Assembly: GCA_947381435.1 (NCBI GenBank)
Contig: CANCVE010000003.1
Location: forward strand, 1-64,000
Direction: 5' to 3'
Source of the DNA: Chitinophagaceae bacterium
GTDB lineage: Bacteria > Bacteroidota > Bacteroidia > Chitinophagales > Chitinophagaceae
DNA length: 64,000 bases
In this document: positions 45,052 to 53,241 of the stretch, one piece after another
Position numbering within the stretch: position 1 is the first letter of the stretch
Layout of the letters: each line of letters starts with the position of its first letter
The notes under the pieces: generated by a model
The model's input: the letters and a program-made list of their open reading frames with translations, nothing else
What the model was told of the DNA's origin: nothing
Databases searched by the model: none
Position numbers and translations under genes: made by a program

Positions 45052-46014
45052 ATGAAAGTAACTGACATTCAGGTTCAAAACGAAAAAGAAACGCGTGGTG
45101 GTTTCGGTGAAGGTATCTATGAGATTGGTAAAGAAAACGAAAACGTTATTGTTTTAACTGCAGACCTTGCAGGTTCTTTTAAATTAGGACCTTTCATAAA
45201 AGAAATTCCTGAACGTTTTGTGCAATGTGGAATTGCTGAAGCAAACATGATTGGTGTTGCAGCAGGGTTAACTATTGGTGGTAAAATACCTTACACAACC
45301 ACATTTGCAAACTTCAGTACTGGTCGTGTTTACGACCAAATACGTCAGAGTGTGGCTTACAGTGGTAAGAATGTGAAAATATGTGCCTCTCATGCTGGTT
45401 TAACCCTTGGAGAAGATGGAGCTACACACCAGATATTGGAAGATATAGGAATGATGAAGATGCTTCCTGGTATGACTGTAATTGTTCCATGCGATTTTAA
45501 CCAAACCAAAATAGCTACTAAAGCAATTGCTAGCTATGATGGCCCTGTTTATCTACGTTTTGGTCGTCCAAAATGGCCGAACTTTACAAAAGAAGATGGT
45601 AGTGACTTTGTAATTGGTAAAGCACAACAACTAAGCGAAGGAACAGATGTAACCATTTTTGCTTGTGGGCATTTGGTATGGAAAGCTATCGAAGCTGGTA
45701 AAGCTTTAGAAGCTAAAGGCATTAGTGTAGAGTTAATAAACATTCATACTATTAAACCACTAGATACAGAGGCTATTATCAAATCTATCTCTAAAACTAA
45801 GTGTGCTGTTACTTGCGAAGAGCATAACATTATTGGTGGATTGGGAGATAGTATTGCACAAGTAGCCGCTAAAAATTGCCCTATTCCAATTGAATATGTT
45901 GGTACTAATGATACTTTTGGCGAAAGTGGTACTCCTAAAGAGTTACTAGCCAAGTATGGTTTGGATACGCCAGATATTATTGCCGCAGTAGAAAAAGTAT
46001 TAAGTAGAAAATAG
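45052..46014 (+). CDS. Transketolase C-terminal subunit
   Basis: The 320-residue protein is the pyrimidine-binding plus C-terminal half of a transketolase: GFGEGIYEIGKENENVIVLT, GIAEANMIGVAAGLTIGGK, ICASHAGLTLGEDGATHQ and IKPLDTEAIIKSISKTKCAV. It lacks the N-terminal thiamine-diphosphate half, which is encoded as a separate gene in many Bacteroidota. That partner is not beside it here. With it, the enzyme would transfer two-carbon units in the pentose phosphate pathway. It has its own promoter region of about 110 bp and a terminator after it. Confidence 0.9.
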   Translation: MKVTDIQVQNEKETRGGFGEGIYEIGKENENVIVLTADLAGSFKLGPFIKEIPERFVQCGIAEANMIGVAAGLTIGGKIPYTTTFANFSTGRVYDQIRQSVAYSGKNVKICASHAGLTLGEDGATHQILEDIGMMKMLPGMTVIVPCDFNQTKIATKAIASYDGPVYLRFGRPKWPNFTKEDGSDFVIGKAQQLSEGTDVTIFACGHLVWKAIEAGKALEAKGISVELINIHTIKPLDTEAIIKSISKTKCAVTCEEHNIIGGLGDSIAQVAAKNCPIPIEYVGTNDTFGESGTPKELLAKYGLDTPDIIAAVEKVLSRK

Positions 46015-46036
46015 TTTTCTTATTTTTTTATCTAAC

Positions 46037-46073
46037 AAAAAGGTTAACGCTTAAAATTAGCGTTTACCTTTTT
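46037..46073. terminator. Bidirectional terminator between the transketolase and subtilase genes
   Basis: AAAAAGGTTAACGCT pairs with AGCGTTTACCTTTTT with one mismatch across a seven-base loop. It separates two convergent stops only 59 bp apart. Confidence 0.85.
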
Positions 46074-48400
46074 TATTTACCGACAACTAACTTTTTCGTT
46101 TCAAAAGCATTATTTGCACTAACTGCAACCATATAAATGCCAGAGCAAAACTGATTGACAGGTAATGTAAAATTGTTACTACTTGTTAAGTTTACTTTGT
46201 TTGAATAAATAGTTTTGCCCGAAGCGTTTACTATGTTTATTACGGCTTTCTTAATTGTTTTATCAAAACTTAAGATGGCATAACTATTAGCAGGATTAGG
46301 CGAAATAGTAAATAAATCTGTTTTAGACAAAACTTCAACTGTTTGCACAGTAGAGAAAGTAAAACTACCAGTAATGTCAATCATTTTAAGCCTATAATAG
46401 TTTATTCCAGCACTAGCAATTGTATTATAAGCGTAACTATTTGTTGATGTTGCGTTTTTTGCATTAATTGTGGCTATAGTATTCCACTTATTTCCATTAG
46501 TACTAGTTTCTATTTCGAACCTTTTTGTTTTTACTTCATTAGTTGTTATCCATAGTAACTGAACATTTTCTCTTTTTACATTAGCAATAAAGTTTAGTAG
46601 CTTTAATGGAAGGATTGTATCTCCTGGTTGTGAAATTATTAGCGAATAAGCTTGAGATCCGCTTTGTAAAGTTCCTTTATGGCTAATTTTTATGGTAAAT
46701 ACATCACCAGCTTTTACATTTTTTATTAAAATCTGCTCTATATTATCCAATTTATTATCTCCCGTTGTAGCATCGGCAGCAGGAATGTACGGATTTAGGA
46801 CCCAAGGATAATAAGCAGTTCCATTTTTGGTAATACGCATGTCCAAATCGTTCACTAACATCGAAAGTGGCGGATGAGTAGCATCTACCGTAGTAACAGT
46901 TCCGGCAGGATCAGTCCAAGAAATCGTTGCTTTTATGGTACCACCTTTTGTAGCTGTAATTGTTTTTGTAAACGTATCTCCATTATTTAAATTATTCTCC
47001 AAAATCAAATGTTTCGACGTAGAAGCATTATTAGTAGCCGTAGAAACCTTTATTACTTCCGCTGCTCCTTGTGTATTCATCAGCCCCCAACCAAATTTAT
47101 AGTCAGGACCATTAGCATTTCCTGCTTCATTAGCCGTATGAATGGCCAATCCTTTAATTGTTGCTGCACGTAAAAAATTTCCGCTATGTAATTTTGAATA
47201 ATATTCTTGCAAAAGCAATAAAGATCCAGCAACTGCCGGAGAAGCCATAGATGTGCCATTATCTACTTCATAAGCATTATCATTTGTAGAAACCGTAGAT
47301 AAAACATCTACTCCATCAGCTACTAAATCAGGTTTTATTCTACCATCATTCGATGGACCCCAACTACTAAACGGCGTCATAATAACATCGCTAGGCTGAG
47401 TGTATCCATAAGTAACAGAATATACCGCCCCCACCGTAACAACATTCTTTCCACTGGCTTCAGGAGCCAATGTTACGTAACTATCATTCCTAGAAACACC
47501 GGATGGTAAGCTATCCTTGTAAATTAATTGTCCATTGTTGTAATAAGAATAAGGATTTCCTACACGAGGCCCGTTTTGATTTCTACTATTGCCTGCCGCG
47601 CGTACAGGCAGGTAATAAGGCGCATTATAGGCTATTTCATCAAGGCTTTTAGTATGATCGTCGTAGTAACCAAAGTTATAATCAACTCCGTCATTAATAT
47701 TTCCCAAAAATTGCCACGAGCCACTACCATCTTGATACCATCCACACAGTGTACCATACGAATGATTAGATATTAAAACATCTTTTGCAACGCCACTTGC
47801 TTCCGGAATATCATTAAACGTATATCCTCCATCCAAAGAAAAACAATAGGTTAATATTCCTTGCAATCCACTGCACATTCCTTTTACAGAAGGATTAATT
47901 CCTTTGGCTATCATGGTACCCGTAACGTGTGTGGCATGAAAAGAGCCTCCATAATAGTCGTATTTAGAACTATCCATCCTATTTATTCTTCCTACTAGCT
48001 CAATATGACTATCCAACACGCGCCCACCATCCCAAATTGCTAATTTGTTTTTCATATTTGCCGACGATCCATCCAAATTTACTCCAGTTGTTCCTCCTGT
48101 CCATAAAGCAGAGGTATTTATGGTTGCAGCAGCATCAATATTATTGAAAGTAGAAGCATAAATTGGGTTATTGAACCTATTTACGCCTACCAATTTTGCA
48201 AAACCTCCGTTTTTATCCGTATTTATTATTGGCCAATGAAAGCGTTTTGCCAACGAATCTGTAGTTAAACTATTTTCAATCGATTTTTTGCTGTAGAATA
48301 TCCCTACTTTTCTGAGTGCTTCCTTATTTGTAGCAATTTGTGCTTCTGCCGTAAACAATAAAACAAATAAGGCGACTGATAAAAGTGAATAATAACGCAT
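46073..48400 (-). CDS. Secreted subtilisin-like serine protease (S8) with T9SS sorting domain
   Basis: Starting at ATG 48400 (MRYYSLLSVALFVLLFTAEA, a clean signal peptide) the protein has 775 residues. A start at 48445 would bury the signal. The S8 triad is visible: Asp in LAIWDGGRVLDSHIE, His in GSFHATHVTGTMIAKG and Ser in NGTSMASPAVAGSLLLL. A beta-sandwich follows (TKTITATKGGTIKATISWTD), then an FN3-like stretch and a T9SS type A domain with FTISPNPANSYAILSFD. It should be exported and processed by type IX secretion to act as a surface or extracellular protease. No inhibitor or partner gene lies nearby. Confidence 0.9.
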   Translation of the reverse strand: MRYYSLLSVALFVLLFTAEAQIATNKEALRKVGIFYSKKSIENSLTTDSLAKRFHWPIINTDKNGGFAKLVGVNRFNNPIYASTFNNIDAAATINTSALWTGGTTGVNLDGSSANMKNKLAIWDGGRVLDSHIELVGRINRMDSSKYDYYGGSFHATHVTGTMIAKGINPSVKGMCSGLQGILTYCFSLDGGYTFNDIPEASGVAKDVLISNHSYGTLCGWYQDGSGSWQFLGNINDGVDYNFGYYDDHTKSLDEIAYNAPYYLPVRAAGNSRNQNGPRVGNPYSYYNNGQLIYKDSLPSGVSRNDSYVTLAPEASGKNVVTVGAVYSVTYGYTQPSDVIMTPFSSWGPSNDGRIKPDLVADGVDVLSTVSTNDNAYEVDNGTSMASPAVAGSLLLLQEYYSKLHSGNFLRAATIKGLAIHTANEAGNANGPDYKFGWGLMNTQGAAEVIKVSTATNNASTSKHLILENNLNNGDTFTKTITATKGGTIKATISWTDPAGTVTTVDATHPPLSMLVNDLDMRITKNGTAYYPWVLNPYIPAADATTGDNKLDNIEQILIKNVKAGDVFTIKISHKGTLQSGSQAYSLIISQPGDTILPLKLLNFIANVKRENVQLLWITTNEVKTKRFEIETSTNGNKWNTIATINAKNATSTNSYAYNTIASAGINYYRLKMIDITGSFTFSTVQTVEVLSKTDLFTISPNPANSYAILSFDKTIKKAVINIVNASGKTIYSNKVNLTSSNNFTLPVNQFCSGIYMVAVSANNAFETKKLVVGK

Positions 48401-48581
48401 AATAGCTTTATATTTATGAAATAATTGGTGTAACATTCTTAGCACTTAACTTTATTACAAAGAAAACTTAGTTTATCACCACGAAACACAAAGTTAAAGA
48501 TAGTGTTCTTCGTGTTTCTTTTTTCTTTGAGCTCCTTTTGATAGAATATCTTTCTGTTTAATAAAATTTAAAAATACTACT

Positions 48582-49049
48582 ATGGCAAAACTTATTTTAT
48601 TAATGATGATGGTAGCAACATTAAATGCTGCCTGCTATCAGCAAAGGGCACAAACAACAAATTTGGTGGCTAAGCAAGGTATTATTGGATACGTTTTGCA
48701 GATTTCGGGAAACAGAATGCCCTCAAAAGGCGTAAGACCTATTGTGCCAAAAGGAATAATGGCTACAATTTGCGTGTACGAAAAAACAAATACCGATCAA
48801 ATAGAACGTTTGGGCAGCGCCCCCCTTTATTCGGCCATACATACCCAACAAATAGCTACAGTACAAACAGATTCTATGGGCAAATTCACAGTTTTACTAC
48901 CTGTGGGCACTTATTCGGTGTTTATAAAGAAGCCAAATGGGTATTATGCAAACCGTTTTGATGAAAATAATAACATAAACCTAGTAATGGTAGACAAGAA
49001 AAAGCTTACTGAGGTTACTATAATGGATATGGAGGGCGCAACGTTTTGA
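48582..49049 (+). CDS. Lipoprotein with carboxypeptidase-regulatory-like domain
   Basis: The 155-residue protein has a lipobox (LNAACYQQ, Cys near residue 18). The mature part begins KQGIIGYVLQISGNRMPS and contains TDSMGKFTVLLPVGTYSVFI, the usual pattern of a carboxypeptidase-D regulatory-like (transthyretin-like) fold. Such small lipoproteins are common in Bacteroidota and have no defined role. It is a single gene, divergent from the subtilase. A low-complexity hairpin follows it (49071-49131). Confidence 0.75.
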   Translation: MAKLILLMMMVATLNAACYQQRAQTTNLVAKQGIIGYVLQISGNRMPSKGVRPIVPKGIMATICVYEKTNTDQIERLGSAPLYSAIHTQQIATVQTDSMGKFTVLLPVGTYSVFIKKPNGYYANRFDENNNINLVMVDKKKLTEVTIMDMEGATF

Positions 49050-49070
49050 TAAATGATTAAATGGGGTGTT

Positions 49071-49131
49071 GGTTTCTGGTTTCTAGTTGCTAGATACAAG
49101 GTTATAGTACCAGAAACCAGAAACTAGTAAC
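49071..49131. repeat. Inverted repeat of TTTCTGG/CCAGAAA units
   Basis: GGTTTCTGGTTTCTAGTTGC pairs with CCAGAAACCAGAAACTAGTAA; thirteen consecutive bases (GTTTCTGGTTTCT) pair exactly. It follows the stop of the lipoprotein gene by about 20 bp and may help end its transcript, although no T tract follows. Confidence 0.6.
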
Positions 49132-49168
49132 CTGAAATATCCCGGTTGAAGAATTTCTGCCAATAAAA

Positions 49169-49194
49169 AAGGTTAGACAATGTAGCCTAACCTT
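49169..49194 (-). terminator. Terminator of the tRNA-Arg gene
   Basis: On the minus strand AAGGTTAG pairs with CTAACCTT across ten bases and is followed by TTTTTTATTG. It lies 34 bp past the 3' end of the tRNA. Confidence 0.8.
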
Positions 49195-49227
49195 CATTTA
49201 CTGAATAAAATGTTCTAATATAGATTG

Positions 49228-49299
49228 TGGTCCCGCCAAGAATCGAACTTGGATCTAAAGTTTAGGAAACTTCTATTCTATCCATTGAACTACGGGACC
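49228..49299 (-). tRNA. tRNA-Arg (anticodon CCU)
   Basis: Read on the minus strand it starts GGTCCCGTAGTTCAATGG and folds into a full cloverleaf: a 7-bp acceptor stem (GGTCCCG/CGGGACC), a D-arm with GTTC/GAAT, an anticodon stem GAAGT/ACTTT with loop TTCCTAA, and a T-arm with GGTTCGA-type AGTTCGATT. The anticodon is CCU, which reads the arginine codon AGG. The discriminator base is A, and no CCA is encoded. A terminator follows. Confidence 0.95.
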
Positions 49300-49499
49300 G
49301 AGGGCGGCAAAAATAATGGTTATGTTATAACGTAGCCCTACTAATTCCATATTTTTATACAATAGAACCATTCTATCGTTCAAAATACAAAGAATTAATA
49401 CCCATAAATACCCAATTAGCTTACTAATTCGGCTTCAAATAGCCATCAAATTAAGTGCTACTATAATCTCTCCTTATATTTGGCGCCTAATTAGCGTTT

Positions 49500-50153
49500 A
49501 TGAAGTTCTACATTTTAGTAATAAGGTATCGTTTTTGGTTGAGTATTACGGGTTTGGCAATTGCTATTCTATTAAATGTTACGGGTTCTGCCGGTTTTTG
49601 GCCTTCTTTTCCGCTATACTTTGTAAGTGTTATAGGTTTGGTGAGTCATTTCTTGATAGGGCCTCTTCGTTTGGCACAAGGGCCTATGGAAGAAGGTAAT
49701 TTAGAAGAAGTAGAGAAGATATTAGCTTCGGTTTGGTATCCAAAATTGTTGATAAAGCCTGTACGTAGTGGATATTATACTATAAAAGGTCAGTTGGCAA
49801 TGTCTAATAAAGATTTTGATACAGCAGAGAAGTATTTAAAAGAAAGTTCTTCATTGGGCAGTGCAATACCTCAGGCAGAAGGCTCAAATAAGTTGCAATT
49901 GGGCATGATGGCAATGCAAAGAAACGACCTAAAAGGTGCAGAAGGATACATAAGAGCCGCACTACGTTTGGGTTTGGTAGATAAGGACAGTGAAGCAGTA
50001 GCCTACATAACCCTTTGCCAAATATTTATGAGTAAACGCCAAATAAAGGCTTCGAAAGACTTTTTTAGGAAGGCAAAAGAATGCAAACCGAAATCGAAAC
50101 AAGTAATAGATCAGATAAAAGAAATAGAGAAATACATAGGTAGGATGCAATAA
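49500..50153 (+). CDS. Membrane-anchored TPR-like protein
   Basis: The 217-residue protein begins with two hydrophobic segments (about 12-30 and 36-55: LSITGLAIAILLNVTG and PLYFVSVIGLVSHFLIG). A helical repeat region follows (about 65-215). TPR-like units are recognisable around GQLAMSNKDFDTAEKYLKES and MMAMQRNDLKGAEGYIRAAL. TPR proteins hold other proteins together, and the partner is not indicated. It lies 200 bp after the tRNA gene and has its own promoter region. Confidence 0.75.
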   Translation: MKFYILVIRYRFWLSITGLAIAILLNVTGSAGFWPSFPLYFVSVIGLVSHFLIGPLRLAQGPMEEGNLEEVEKILASVWYPKLLIKPVRSGYYTIKGQLAMSNKDFDTAEKYLKESSSLGSAIPQAEGSNKLQLGMMAMQRNDLKGAEGYIRAALRLGLVDKDSEAVAYITLCQIFMSKRQIKASKDFFRKAKECKPKSKQVIDQIKEIEKYIGRMQ

Positions 50154-50216
50154 TTGTACAAATGGAATTATTTGTGTTCTGATAACTGCATTTTCTTTCC
50201 AAAATAGTTTAATTTC

Positions 50217-50411
50217 CGTCCAAAAGCAACCATATTTCGTCCAAGAGTAAGCGAAAAACGTCCAAGAGTAAGGAAAAAACGTCCAAGAGTAAGCCTTTTT
50301 CACGTGAAAAAAGCTTACTCTTGGACGAAAATCTCTTGGTTTAGGACGTTTTTTCCTTACTCTTGGACGTTTTTCGCTTACTCTCGGACGTTTTCTCCTC
50401 GCTCTTGGACG
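50217..50411. repeat. Giant hairpin made of 21-bp repeats, centred on CACGTG
   Basis: CGTCCA starts at 50217, 50238, 50259 and 50280. The complementary form (TGGACG or a near match) starts at 50322, 50343, 50364, 50385 and 50406. Every step within each half is exactly 21 bp. The two halves are inverted around CACGTG at 50301-50306, whose 16-bp surroundings TTTTTCACGTGAAAAA match the parS consensus at 14 positions. Typical units read CGTCCAAGAGTAAGCGAAAA. The array is between the TPR gene and the secreted protein at 50565. Confidence 0.9.
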
Positions 50412-50564
50412 TAATTTCAAGTATTAATCCCTAAATAAACTTCGTTTTATTCTTTTTTAAATCAATTCTAATCAGTCCAAACATCCTTTAATCAGCCTAA
50501 AAAATTCTTATTTAGATATCAATAATTATCCTGCACCTTTGGAATAAGAAACTTTAAATAGAAT

Positions 50565-51179
50565 ATGAAAAACAAGCTCATTACTCCCACCATAGTCTTA
50601 TTAATATTAAGCATGCAGCAACTTAGTGCGCAAGTGGATGGTAAAAGCGCACATCAAAAGAAAGATACTATTACAATAATTGATACAACGTGGGGATTAA
50701 AACCAATAAAGATTCCCATTAATAATTTTTTAAATAGTACACAAATAAGAATAAGTGCTCTTAGCAAAATAGGAGTAATTTCAAACAATGATCCTATTTA
50801 TGTTTTGACAAATAATAATAGAGTACTGGATTTTGATATTGGTATGATTAATCCGAGTTGGATAAAAGAAATTGAAGTTATAAAAGACACTTCAGCCATA
50901 ACAAAATATTTGAGCAAGGCTGGAAGAGAGGTTATATGTTTGACATTGAAAGAAGACTTAGTATTCTTATCGGTAAAAAAGATAGTGAGCGTATATAATC
51001 TTCCTGAAAAGTGTGCAAAATATCCAGTATATATCAACGAAAAGTACTGTGCAAATGATGCAATATTGCTGGAACGGAGTAAAATAAAAAGCGTTAGGGC
51101 AGTAACAAGACTAATGAGTGGCATTGATGAAAAACAATTGGAAATTACTACGGTAGAGAAGACTCAATCCATTGAATAA
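50565..51179 (+). CDS. Secreted protein of unknown function
   Basis: The 204-residue protein has a signal peptide (about 1-22, ending LSAQ). The mature part includes ISNNDPIYVLTNNNRVLDFD and PSWIKEIEVIKDTSAITKYL, then GREVICLTLKED. The order of a named reference, IKEIEVIKD and a glycine-rich return resembles the plug region of TonB-dependent receptors, but no barrel follows and the match is weak. I would call it a periplasmic protein of unknown role. The 21-bp array lies 155-350 bp upstream. Confidence 0.65.
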   Translation: MKNKLITPTIVLLILSMQQLSAQVDGKSAHQKKDTITIIDTTWGLKPIKIPINNFLNSTQIRISALSKIGVISNNDPIYVLTNNNRVLDFDIGMINPSWIKEIEVIKDTSAITKYLSKAGREVICLTLKEDLVFLSVKKIVSVYNLPEKCAKYPVYINEKYCANDAILLERSKIKSVRAVTRLMSGIDEKQLEITTVEKTQSIE

Positions 51180-51321
51180 AGCATGGGAAAACCAAGAAGA
51201 AGACATTTGGGACGAAGTTTATAAGCAACAAAAAGAAAATGGTAAGCTAATACCAATCTCAATTATCGGAAAACCTAAGTGCTGCTTCTTTTTCTTTCAG
51301 TCTTTGTGGCAAATATTCTAC

Positions 51322-51918
51322 TTACCCCATCCTATCCACCGCTTCTATAGCCTTTTGCAATCTTTCATCATAGTTTCCGCTAATATCTACCCAAGGCACA
51401 GACTGATTTTGGAGGATGTTTTTATAAATGCCATACAATTCTCTTCGTGGGGCCTCATCGGGATATTCCCTTAGCTCATCTTTTACCCAAGGCAAGTCTA
51501 TATTGCATAAAAGATACAAATCGTACTTCCGTTCGGCAATTTGTTCTTCTATATAAGGATGACATTTGCCAAAAACGTACTCACACCATACTTTCATCAC
51601 GTACATATCGGTGTCGATGAAGAGAAGGGGGGAAGCATCGGGAATCGGGAATCGGGAGTCGCTAGTTTTCTGCGCAACTTCCGACTGTTTTACTTTCGAT
51701 TCCCGACTTTCGATTCCCGATGCTTCCAATGCCACCTGCCCTTTGGCAATAGTTAGTAAATCTTCATACGAATAATCTGTTCCATTGGTCAATAAGTATT
51801 CTCTTGCATATTCTTCGCACCATTTTGTACCATAATGTTCTGCCAAAAGCTTTGTGAGTGTACTCTTGCCAGTAGATTCTGGACCAATGATGACTATCTT
51901 TTTAATTTGTAGTGTCAT
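51322..51918 (-). CDS. NadR-type nicotinamide riboside kinase with an in-frame palindromic insert
   Basis: The 198-residue P-loop protein begins KKIVIIGPESTGKSTLTKLL (Walker A GPESTGKST) and matches the kinase domain of NadR: WCEEYAREYL, IDTDMYVMKVWCEYVFG, YDLYLLCNIDLPWVKDELRE. It phosphorylates nicotinamide riboside. Residues about 67-95 (GIESRESKVKQSEVAQKTSD and on to PIPDAS) are low-complexity, and are encoded by a DNA element with 17-bp inverted ends (51631-51647 and 51711-51727). This insert falls between ALEASGIES and LLFIDTD and leaves the frame open. pnuC lies upstream on the same strand, so the pair imports and traps the riboside. Confidence 0.88.
   Translation of the reverse strand: MTLQIKKIVIIGPESTGKSTLTKLLAEHYGTKWCEEYAREYLLTNGTDYSYEDLLTIAKGQVALEASGIESRESKVKQSEVAQKTSDSRFPIPDASPLLFIDTDMYVMKVWCEYVFGKCHPYIEEQIAERKYDLYLLCNIDLPWVKDELREYPDEAPRRELYGIYKNILQNQSVPWVDISGNYDERLQKAIEAVDRMG
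51631..51727. repeat. Palindromic element inserted in frame in the riboside kinase gene
   Basis: GGAAGCATCGGGAATCG at 51631-51647 is the exact reverse complement of 51711-51727. The interior is built of TCGGGAA/TTCCCGA words in both orientations. It adds about 30 codons without a stop. Such elements are usually found between genes, so its place inside a kinase gene is notable. Confidence 0.8.
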
Positions 51919-51958
51919 GTGTTTACTATTTTTTTATGTTTTGTTTCCCCTATCCCCG

Positions 51959-52077
51959 CCCCTATCCCCTAAAGGGAGATATGGAGGATGGGTAGGCTAT
52001 ATCTCTTGGATTTAATTTTATTTTCTCATAAATAACCTCCATAAACACTCTCCATATCTCCCTTTAGGGGATAGGGG
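51959..52077. repeat. 28-bp perfect inverted repeat between pnuC and the kinase gene
   Basis: Bases 51959-51986 (CCCCTATCCCCTAAAGGGAG and on) are the exact reverse complement of 52050-52077, separated by 63 bp. The same TCTCCCTTTAGG-type word appears at 32222-32252. The right arm overlaps the 3' end of pnuC. Confidence 0.8.
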
Positions 52078-52684
52078 TTAAGTTATTCAGTTTCTTTTTC
52101 CATTCTATCCATCCCATTATGGCTAATACTAAAAAAACGACGTATTGAATACTTGTAAATACAGCGCCTTTGTAAAAATATAGTGGAATGGAAATGGTAT
52201 TGGTCAATATCCACCATAACCAGTTTTCTATTTTCTTCCTTGCCATCTGCCACATGCCCGTATAGGCCGTTGCCGAGGCAAAAGAGTCGGCAAAAGGAAC
52301 GGTGCTGTTGGTAAATTTGGTTAATACAAGGTATAAAACCACCCAGGACACTACAAAAAATACGGAACAGACTATCCAATCCTTTTTTGTATTGAAACTG
52401 ATGGGCAGTGTATCGCCATTTTTCTGTTTGCTCCACACATACCAACCATAAATGCTCATAATGGTATAATAAAAATTGAGACTTCCCTCGGCATAGAGAT
52501 TCCACCACACAAAACAAAACCAAGTATAGAATATTGTGCTGATAATGCCCGTGGGATAGACTAGAATGTTTTCCTTACGGGAATAAAGTACACTGATGAT
52601 GCCGAAAAAAACCGCCGTAAACTCTTGCCAAGAAGTGTCTTGAATGCCTTTTACTAACTCGTGGATGAATGTTTCTAAATTCAC
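52064..52684 (-). CDS. pnuC: Nicotinamide riboside transporter PnuC
   Basis: The 206-residue membrane protein has about seven hydrophobic segments. PnuC hallmarks are ENILVYPTGIISTIFYTWFC, YTIMSIYGWYVWSKQKNG and the C-terminal WWILTNTISIPLYFYKGAVF. It starts with GTG at 52684; no ATG lies upstream of the first membrane segment that would restore the family start. PnuC carries nicotinamide riboside by facilitated diffusion, and the kinase encoded downstream traps it. The stop-start gap to the kinase is 145 bp and contains the inverted repeat. Confidence 0.92.
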   Translation of the reverse strand: MNLETFIHELVKGIQDTSWQEFTAVFFGIISVLYSRKENILVYPTGIISTIFYTWFCFVWWNLYAEGSLNFYYTIMSIYGWYVWSKQKNGDTLPISFNTKKDWIVCSVFFVVSWVVLYLVLTKFTNSTVPFADSFASATAYTGMWQMARKKIENWLWWILTNTISIPLYFYKGAVFTSIQYVVFLVLAIMGWIEWKKKLNNLTPIP

Positions 52685-52768
52685 AAACCTTTTTTGATTA
52701 TTTGTAAAGATAACCGCAGAAAGAACATTTACTTTGCCTGCAATTAATTAACAAAAAAAATTTATAAC

Positions 52769-53179
52769 ATGATACGTAATGCAACAGCCGTATGGAACGG
52801 TTCTGGTAAAGAAGGAAGTGGACATTTAACTACTCAAAGTACAACGTTGAACCAAACACAGTACTCTTTCAACTCACGTTTTGCAGAAGGCGTAGGCACA
52901 AACCCAGAAGAATTAGTAGCAGCAGCACATGCTGGATGTTTTACTATGAAATTGAGCTTTGTATTGGGTGCTGCTGGTTTTACACCAACAAGCATTGAAA
53001 CAAAATGCGAAATTACTTTGGATAATGGCGCTATTACTTTATCGCATTTAACGGTAAAAGCAACAGTTCCTGGTATTGATGCAGCGACTTTTGAAGCTAG
53101 TATTAAAGATGCAGAAGCAAATTGCCCAATAAGCAAATTGTACAACACAACTATTACTACCGAAGCTACTTTAGCGTAA
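52769..53179 (+). CDS. OsmC/Ohr family peroxiredoxin-like protein
   Basis: The 136-residue protein matches the OsmC group: ATAVWNGSGKEGSGHLTTQS at the start, TNPEELVAAAHAGCFTMKLS with the first cysteine (about residue 57), and DAEANCPISKLYN with the second (about residue 120). These cysteines reduce organic hydroperoxides. Length and start are normal. It has its own promoter between it and the divergent pnuC and ends with the terminator at 53204. Confidence 0.94.
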   Translation: MIRNATAVWNGSGKEGSGHLTTQSTTLNQTQYSFNSRFAEGVGTNPEELVAAAHAGCFTMKLSFVLGAAGFTPTSIETKCEITLDNGAITLSHLTVKATVPGIDAATFEASIKDAEANCPISKLYNTTITTEATLA

Positions 53180-53203
53180 CATAATAGACATTTATAATGC
53201 TGA

Positions 53204-53241
53204 AAGGCGGGTATTCCTAAAAGGGATGCCTGCCTTTTTTG
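53204..53241 (+). terminator. Terminator after osmC-type gene
   Basis: AAGGCGGGTATTCCT pairs with AGGGATGCCTGCCTT, using two G-T type pairs, and TTTTTT follows. It lies about 25 bp past the stop. Confidence 0.8.

Noticed and set aside
47590-47612. GC-rich palindrome CCTGCCGCGCGTACAGGCAGG inside the subtilase gene
   Set aside because: It encodes LPVRAAGN, which fits the conserved sequence before the catalytic region of S8 proteases, so it is not clearly an insertion.
49962-50420. Open frame of 152 codons on the minus strand with seven-residue repeats (RPRVSEK, YSWTFFA)
   Set aside because: It is explained by the 21-bp hairpin array and runs antisense into the TPR gene.
51172-51474. A 100-aa frame overlapping the end of the secreted protein gene at 50565
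   Set aside because: Its second half is antisense to the riboside kinase and its sequence is not protein-like. No family resemblance was seen.
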